From an uncultured Rikenellaceae bacterium (GTDB lineage Bacteria; Bacteroidota; Bacteroidia; Bacteroidales; Rikenellaceae), in NCBI GenBank assembly GCA_947176715.1, contig CAMWRR010000083.1, positions 1 to 7,943 on the forward strand: a stretch of DNA of 7,943 bases, given 5' to 3'. Of the stretch, positions 6,991 to 7,943 are shown piece by piece (the first letter of the stretch is position 1; each line of letters opens with the position of its first letter). The notes under the pieces were generated by a model. The model made no database searches and was not told the origin of the DNA. It saw only the letters and a program-made list of their open reading frames with translations. Position numbers and translations under genes: made by a program.

Positions 6991-7943
6991 CTACCTTATG
7001 AAAAGATTGTCTATGTCGGTGCGGCCCAAAGCCACGTATATCAGTGTGCCGTCGGGCGTATAGGTGAAATCGTCGCACCTAAGCAACTCGTCCGTCAACG
7101 CCTCGGCCTCCGCGGAGTTCAAGGTGGTGGAGCCGGAACGCGACGCGGCTCTCGCCAACGAGGCCACGAACCGGCGGCGTCTGTCGCTCTCGTAGACACC
7201 CTCCTCGGCCGTTTTGACCCCCTGCAGCACCTCCTCGAAGAGGGCGGCGGCATCAGAGGCGGTGTCGTCGGCGGGTATGGCCGTGATGGTCACCGTAGAA
7301 TCGTCGTTCAGAGAGAAGTCGAACCCGAGAGACGATAGCTCGTCGCGACACTCGCGCGCAAGCCTCATATCGGCCGGAGTAAGCTCGGCCACGGTCTCGA
7401 ACAGCAACTGTTGACGCGCTATGTCGCCGCCCTCCGAGGCCCTGCTCCACATACGGTCGAAGAAGAGGCGCTGCCGGGCGCGACGCACGTTTATCATCAG
7501 CACCTTGCCCCCCACGGCGGCCACCACATAGCCGCCCGCCAACGGGAAACATCCGGTGGCCTTAAGCTCCGGCTCCTCTATCTCTATGTAACGCTCGTCC
7601 GCACGCGACGGCTCGTCTACGAAACCCGCCTCGCCGTACGACCTGCCGCCGCCCGACGGACGCCACGACGCAGAGGCCGAACCGCGACTGCCGGCTACCC
7701 TGTCGGACAACCCCGAATCGAACTCCACGAACTCCTCGACAGACACGTCCGCACCCGCCGACGCGGCGGCAACAGGCGACGACTCCGACAATATGTTGGT
7801 ACGGAAAGAGTCGTCCACACCCTCCACCGCCTTGGAGAAGGAGAACTTATCGTCGAACGGGTTGAAATAGCCGCCTGCCGAAAGCTCTATCCCCGGTACC
7901 TCCACGACCTCGCCAGCCTTGACCCGGGGTATATCGAATCCTG
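6991..7943 (-). CDS. mutL: DNA mismatch repair protein MutL, C-terminal part (5' end outside window)
   Basis: MutL couples mismatch recognition by MutS to downstream excision; the C-terminal domain dimerises. The frame is open to the window edge, giving 316 codons; full MutL is about 600-650 residues, so the N-terminal ATPase domain lies outside. The GTG at 7905 is not a start, since the frame continues with GFDIPRVKAGEV before it. Visible parts are a linker with VEVPGIEL and YFNPF, typical of Bacteroidales MutL; a low-complexity acidic/serine stretch; then the dimerisation domain, recognisable from ATGCFPLAGGYVVAAVGGK, LMINVRRARQRLFFDRM, the QQLLFETVAELTPADM block, LGFDFSLNDDSTVTITAIPA, and the C-terminal FTYTPDGTLIYVALGRTD and DNLFIR. 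The endonuclease motifs of nicking-type MutL are missing: the DQHA(X)2E(X)4E site is replaced by INVRRARQRLFFD and CPHGRP by YTPDGT. Stop TAG at 6993-6991. Identification is from family pattern and the rhomboid neighbour. Confidence 0.85.
   Translation of the reverse strand, partial: GFDIPRVKAGEVVEVPGIELSAGGYFNPFDDKFSFSKAVEGVDDSFRTNILSESSPVAAASAGADVSVEEFVEFDSGLSDRVAGSRGSASASWRPSGGGRSYGEAGFVDEPSRADERYIEIEEPELKATGCFPLAGGYVVAAVGGKVLMINVRRARQRLFFDRMWSRASEGGDIARQQLLFETVAELTPADMRLARECRDELSSLGFDFSLNDDSTVTITAIPADDTASDAAALFEEVLQGVKTAEEGVYESDRRRRFVASLARAASRSGSTTLNSAEAEALTDELLRCDDFTYTPDGTLIYVALGRTDIDNLFIR

Noticed and set aside
7903..7905. GTG as start codon of the gene at the right edge
   Set aside because: The frame remains open to the window edge, and the protein is recognisably the C-terminal half of MutL, so the true start lies outside.
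1..7943. Mobile elements, CRISPR arrays, tRNA/rRNA genes, defence or toxin-antitoxin systems
   Set aside because: No transposase or integrase motifs, regularly spaced repeats, terminal inverted repeats or tRNA-like cloverleaf were seen by eye on either strand. The gene set is core housekeeping with uniform orientation and codon use.

Overview
The window looks like ordinary chromosomal core sequence from the phylum Bacteroidota, most likely order Bacteroidales. The GC-rich sequence and codon use suggest a Rikenellaceae/Alistipes-like genome, but that family-level guess is an inference. Three things support the phylum: a mutL-rhomboid pair with a Bacteroidales-style MutL C-terminus (NPF-containing linker, YTPDG near the end); a TACATTTG box matching the Bacteroidota -7 promoter consensus TAnnTTTG; and A-rich start regions without clear Shine-Dalgarno sequences.

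All eight genes I can support lie on the minus strand, so transcription runs from high to low coordinates. In that order: the C-terminal half of mutL (its start lies beyond position 7943); a rhomboid intramembrane protease; a 172-base gap with an intrinsic-type terminator hairpin and a promoter-like box; then a compact run of hflX, a dCMP deaminase gene, an oligosaccharide flippase gene, dut and a secreted TPR protein gene. The gaps in that run are 2, 16, -4 and 7 bases, so it is probably one operon. After 74 bases comes the 5' part of a cysQ-type phosphatase gene that leaves the window at position 1.

Functionally this is housekeeping. Mismatch repair (MutL) and dUMP supply/dUTP clearance (dCMP deaminase and dUTPase) concern DNA precursors and fidelity. 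HflX is a ribosome-associated GTPase. The flippase, TPR protein and rhomboid act at the envelope. CysQ recycles PAP and related sulfated nucleotides. I see no mobile element, tRNA, rRNA, CRISPR array, phage gene or toxin-antitoxin pair, and no convincing novel multi-gene system. The points most worth a second look are the heavily altered catalytic-site motifs in the MutL C-terminal domain, the strong preference for the AUA isoleucine codon in a GC-rich gene, a flippase translationally coupled to dUTPase, and the tight terminator/promoter junction upstream of hflX.
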